Below are positions 61,938-64,000 of a stretch of 64,000 nt of DNA, one piece after another. Below the pieces are notes generated by a model. The model worked only from the letters and a program-made list of their open reading frames with translations, was not told the DNA's origin and did no database searches. Where the stretch lies: the NCBI GenBank assembly GCA_030867875.1, contig JAOWCC010000577.1, positions 158,526,344 through 158,590,343 of the forward strand. Reading direction: 5' to 3'. Origin of the DNA: Actinernus sp. WN-2022. Its lineage: Eukaryota; Cnidaria; Anthozoa; Actiniaria; Actinernidae. Within the stretch, counting starts at the first letter, position 1; every line of letters begins with the position of its first letter. A program made the translations under genes and the position numbers.

Positions 61938-62798
61938 GCTGGGAGTTCTGTTAGCATCAGTAATAAAATAATATACAATTTGTTCAGTGCCTCAACCTAT
62001 GAAAAACAATATACACAATACACAGTAAGAGTTACATATACACTGTATGCGTAAAACTGTGAATAATTATGTGGAATATTTAGATGTACATATGTACATG
62101 TATTATGTAAACTTAGGATTGTGAGTAGAAGCCAGCAACTGGTGGATTTTCACTGGCTGTCAGGTTATTAAAAGAGTAGCCATCTGTTTTACCCAAATTT
62201 TCCTTCAGTTATGGCATTTTTACCTATTCTTGTAACCCAATTTCTACCAACAACCTACAGTGTTTTACCAGGAGTTCCACCACTGAGAAATATTGTATCC
62301 GACCACACATAAAAATATGATAATTTATGTGTGTTGCAGAGGTTTCGTCAGAAGCTGGTACCCGGGTACATGCACTGGTACCCATGTACTTTGGAGACTG
62401 TACCCATCTTCACACAAAACATTTCCCTCATTCAACAGGTCTGACATTGCCTCCTATTTCCAGAATTAATTAAACCTCTGGTGTTGATATCTCCTCTCAG
62501 CCAATCATTTTGCCTAATCAGGCAATAAAATTTATTAAGTAATATTGCACTTATTACTAATTTGTTTATAAAATAAACAGAAATACATGTTAGTTGGAGA
62601 TATAGAATTAACTTTGAGAGTTCAACTCTATATCTCACTCAGAGGGAAACTGAGTTGGACACTCAAAGATAAATTCTGTATCTCAAAGATAAATTCTGTA
62701 TCTACATGTATGCATGCAAGCCCATGTACATATGTATAATATTCTCTATTTAATATTTTATGTAACAAACTATAGATTACAAATCTGTTTTGTTGAAG

Positions 62799-62910
62799 AT
62801 GGAGAATGTGAATGAAATAGGTCAATACCTGAATACAGAGATTGTATGTACTCTGGCTGGTCTGGGGTGTGCTGAGGGGACTGAGTACTACAAGAGTCCT
62901 GACTGTCTAG
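62799..62910 (+). CDS. timeless: TIMELESS homologue, first coding exon (gene runs off the right edge)
   Basis: ATG at 62799 encodes MENVNEIGQYLNTEIVC then TLAGLGCAEGTEYYKSPDCL and ends in phase 1 at GTGAGT (62911). The block E(L/I).(A/C)T...LG..EG..Y.K.PDCLE is the well-known N-terminus of TIMELESS/Tof1-family proteins, which act with TIPIN in replication-fork protection. The split Glu codon after PDCL would be restored by the next exon's first two bases. The rest of the gene is not visible in the last 1.1 kb, so it must lie beyond the window. The ATG is the only one in this frame between the upstream stops and the motif. Confidence 0.8.
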
Positions 62911-64000
62911 GTGAGTCCCATTACAGACTTCGATCTGTTTCAATGAGCAATTTATTTTTACTGATTTGTTACAAGGACAATATTGACAAAGGACAGTATC
63001 CTTCAAAGATGGTTAATGAGCAGACCTAAACGATGTGTTTACATACACCCCAAAGCATGCAATATGTATGTTACAGGTCATTTTTTTTCAACCTATGTTA
63101 TTTTGTTCAACCTTTTGTTCAACCTAGGTTTTTTTTGAGCTTGGTAATTCTTGTATACTAAAAGTAAGTTCACCCTCCCCTTCTGTTTTCATACATCCTC
63201 CTTATGGGTACAATACACAGTCATATAAAGGAGACTGAGAGGGGTAGAAGAAGTGTAGGAATTTGAAATAAAAACAAAATAAACTCATGGCCTGACATTT
63301 CACTTTTTTGGGCAGACCATTGAGTGTTTGAAATCATTAATAATAATAATAAAAATAAACAACTTTAATTTTGTGTCTAGTTTTCTTAAGCTGACCCTGG
63401 AAAAGGTCTACTAATCAGGGACATGGATTCCTTGGTCAAATTGGAATTTGGGTTGGTTGGTTTCCAAGCATATTTTCACCTGCCATTCCTGAAATTTGGC
63501 ATGCTTTTTGGCCATTGGCAGGTCACTATTTCGAGCCCTGAAGTGATAAATTCCCAAGTCAATTAATAATAATAATTACCATATTTTGTTACCTTAATTG
63601 TCCTTGCCATGCAGTACTTGAACCAGCAACCATTGGATCTGTTGGTCCTAGCCTTAACCACTCTGCCACAGAGATGATGTGAAGCATCATACTCATTTTA
63701 CTACATGTATATATTATGATGGTATTACTAGTACAGGTACCCTGACCTCCATGGTCTTGTCCAAAATGATAGCTTGAAATTTCACTAAAACTGCACACAA
63801 ATTGATGACACAAACCAGTACCCCATAAAATATAATACAAGTGGGAAAAAATACATTCTGACAGATAGTCTTGTGGCCTCTGGTCCCCTCATTAACTACT
63901 TTGTATGATCTTGAAAGGTAAAATCCAAAATATATTACCTAGGTTGAAAAAGATATTAACCTACATGTAGATTGACAAAAAACCTAGATTTAAAAAATTA
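62911..64000 (+). other. timeless intron 1 (to the window edge)
   Basis: AT-rich with a tRNA-like SINE at about 63595-63690 and (TAA)n tracts (63336-63356, 63563-63577). No second timeless exon recognised. Confidence 0.6.
63595..63690 (-). mobile_element. tRNA-Leu/Ser-like SINE head
   Basis: Minus strand: CTCTGTGGCAGAGTGGTTAA GGC (A box of class II tRNAs) and GGTTGCTGGTTCAAGTACTG (B box GGTTCAAGT). No proper acceptor-stem pairing, so a SINE or tRNA pseudogene rather than a working tRNA. Confidence 0.6.

Larger units (their letters stand above)
56381..62798. other. Divergent intergenic region between the giant cadherin and timeless start codons
   Basis: Should contain both promoters; no TATA or strong core motif was recognised. 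56381-57100 is AT-rich apart from a GC-richer patch (56870-56935) with ATGGCGGCCAT. Open frames at 58183-58446 and 59188-59502 show no known domain. Mobile elements: SINE 59405-59775, MITEs 59820-59945, 59991-60340 and 60381-60553, and an ATCGAT-rich inverted cluster 61139-61937. Confidence 0.6.

Overview
This is a 64 kb piece of an animal (metazoan) nuclear genome. The genes are split by GT-AG introns, introns and spacers are packed with MITEs, minisatellites and SINEs, and the proteins carry metazoan extracellular domains (cadherin, Ig, C1q/TNF-like). The transposon-rich AT-biased introns and the cadherin/C1q repertoire fit an anthozoan cnidarian (coral or sea anemone) best. That assignment is an inference; no species-specific marker was seen.

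Three genes can be supported. (1) 4.3-20.4 kb, + strand: the 3' four exons of a carnitine/choline acyltransferase-family gene. All splice junctions join in frame, but the catalytic Glu-His is replaced by Asn-Tyr and the carnitine-binding motifs are degraded, so it looks like a pseudoenzyme. Its two large introns hold a 3.6 kb MITE/minisatellite array (5.7-9.4 kb), a perfect 15-bp minisatellite (10.5-10.9 kb), a 4.5 kb foldback transposon (13.5-18.0 kb) and two TTAA-flanked elements. (2) 21.7-56.4 kb, - strand: one 12-exon gene reconstructed end to end by splice phase. It has 16,023 coding bases and encodes about 5,340 aa: signal peptide, nine C1q/TNF-like jelly-roll repeats, one Ig domain, 34 cadherin repeats, one transmembrane helix and a 233-aa cytoplasmic tail ending in the PDZ ligand ETTL. 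I do not know this architecture from a named family, and it is the main discovery of the window. One 8.7 kb exon encodes most of the cadherin stalk. (3) 62.8 kb to the right edge, + strand: the first coding exon of a TIMELESS homologue.

Genes 1 and 2 are convergent (tail to tail, 1.3 kb apart). Genes 2 and 3 are divergent (start codons 6.4 kb apart). Gene 2 would make a very long adhesive or recognition receptor: the C1q-like head would be presented at the tip of a Ca2+-stiffened cadherin rod and linked inside the cell to PDZ scaffolds.

The mobile DNA has structure of its own. Three foldback elements share TIRs beginning TAYGGYG, perfect 6-bp target-site duplications and arms built of 20-bp tandem repeats; one is inserted inside the arm of another. 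A 32-bp minisatellite at 5.7-9.4 kb appears to be the amplified terminus of a MITE whose intact copy sits at 23.0-23.3 kb. Many short inverted-repeat elements (MITEs) fill the remaining introns and spacers.
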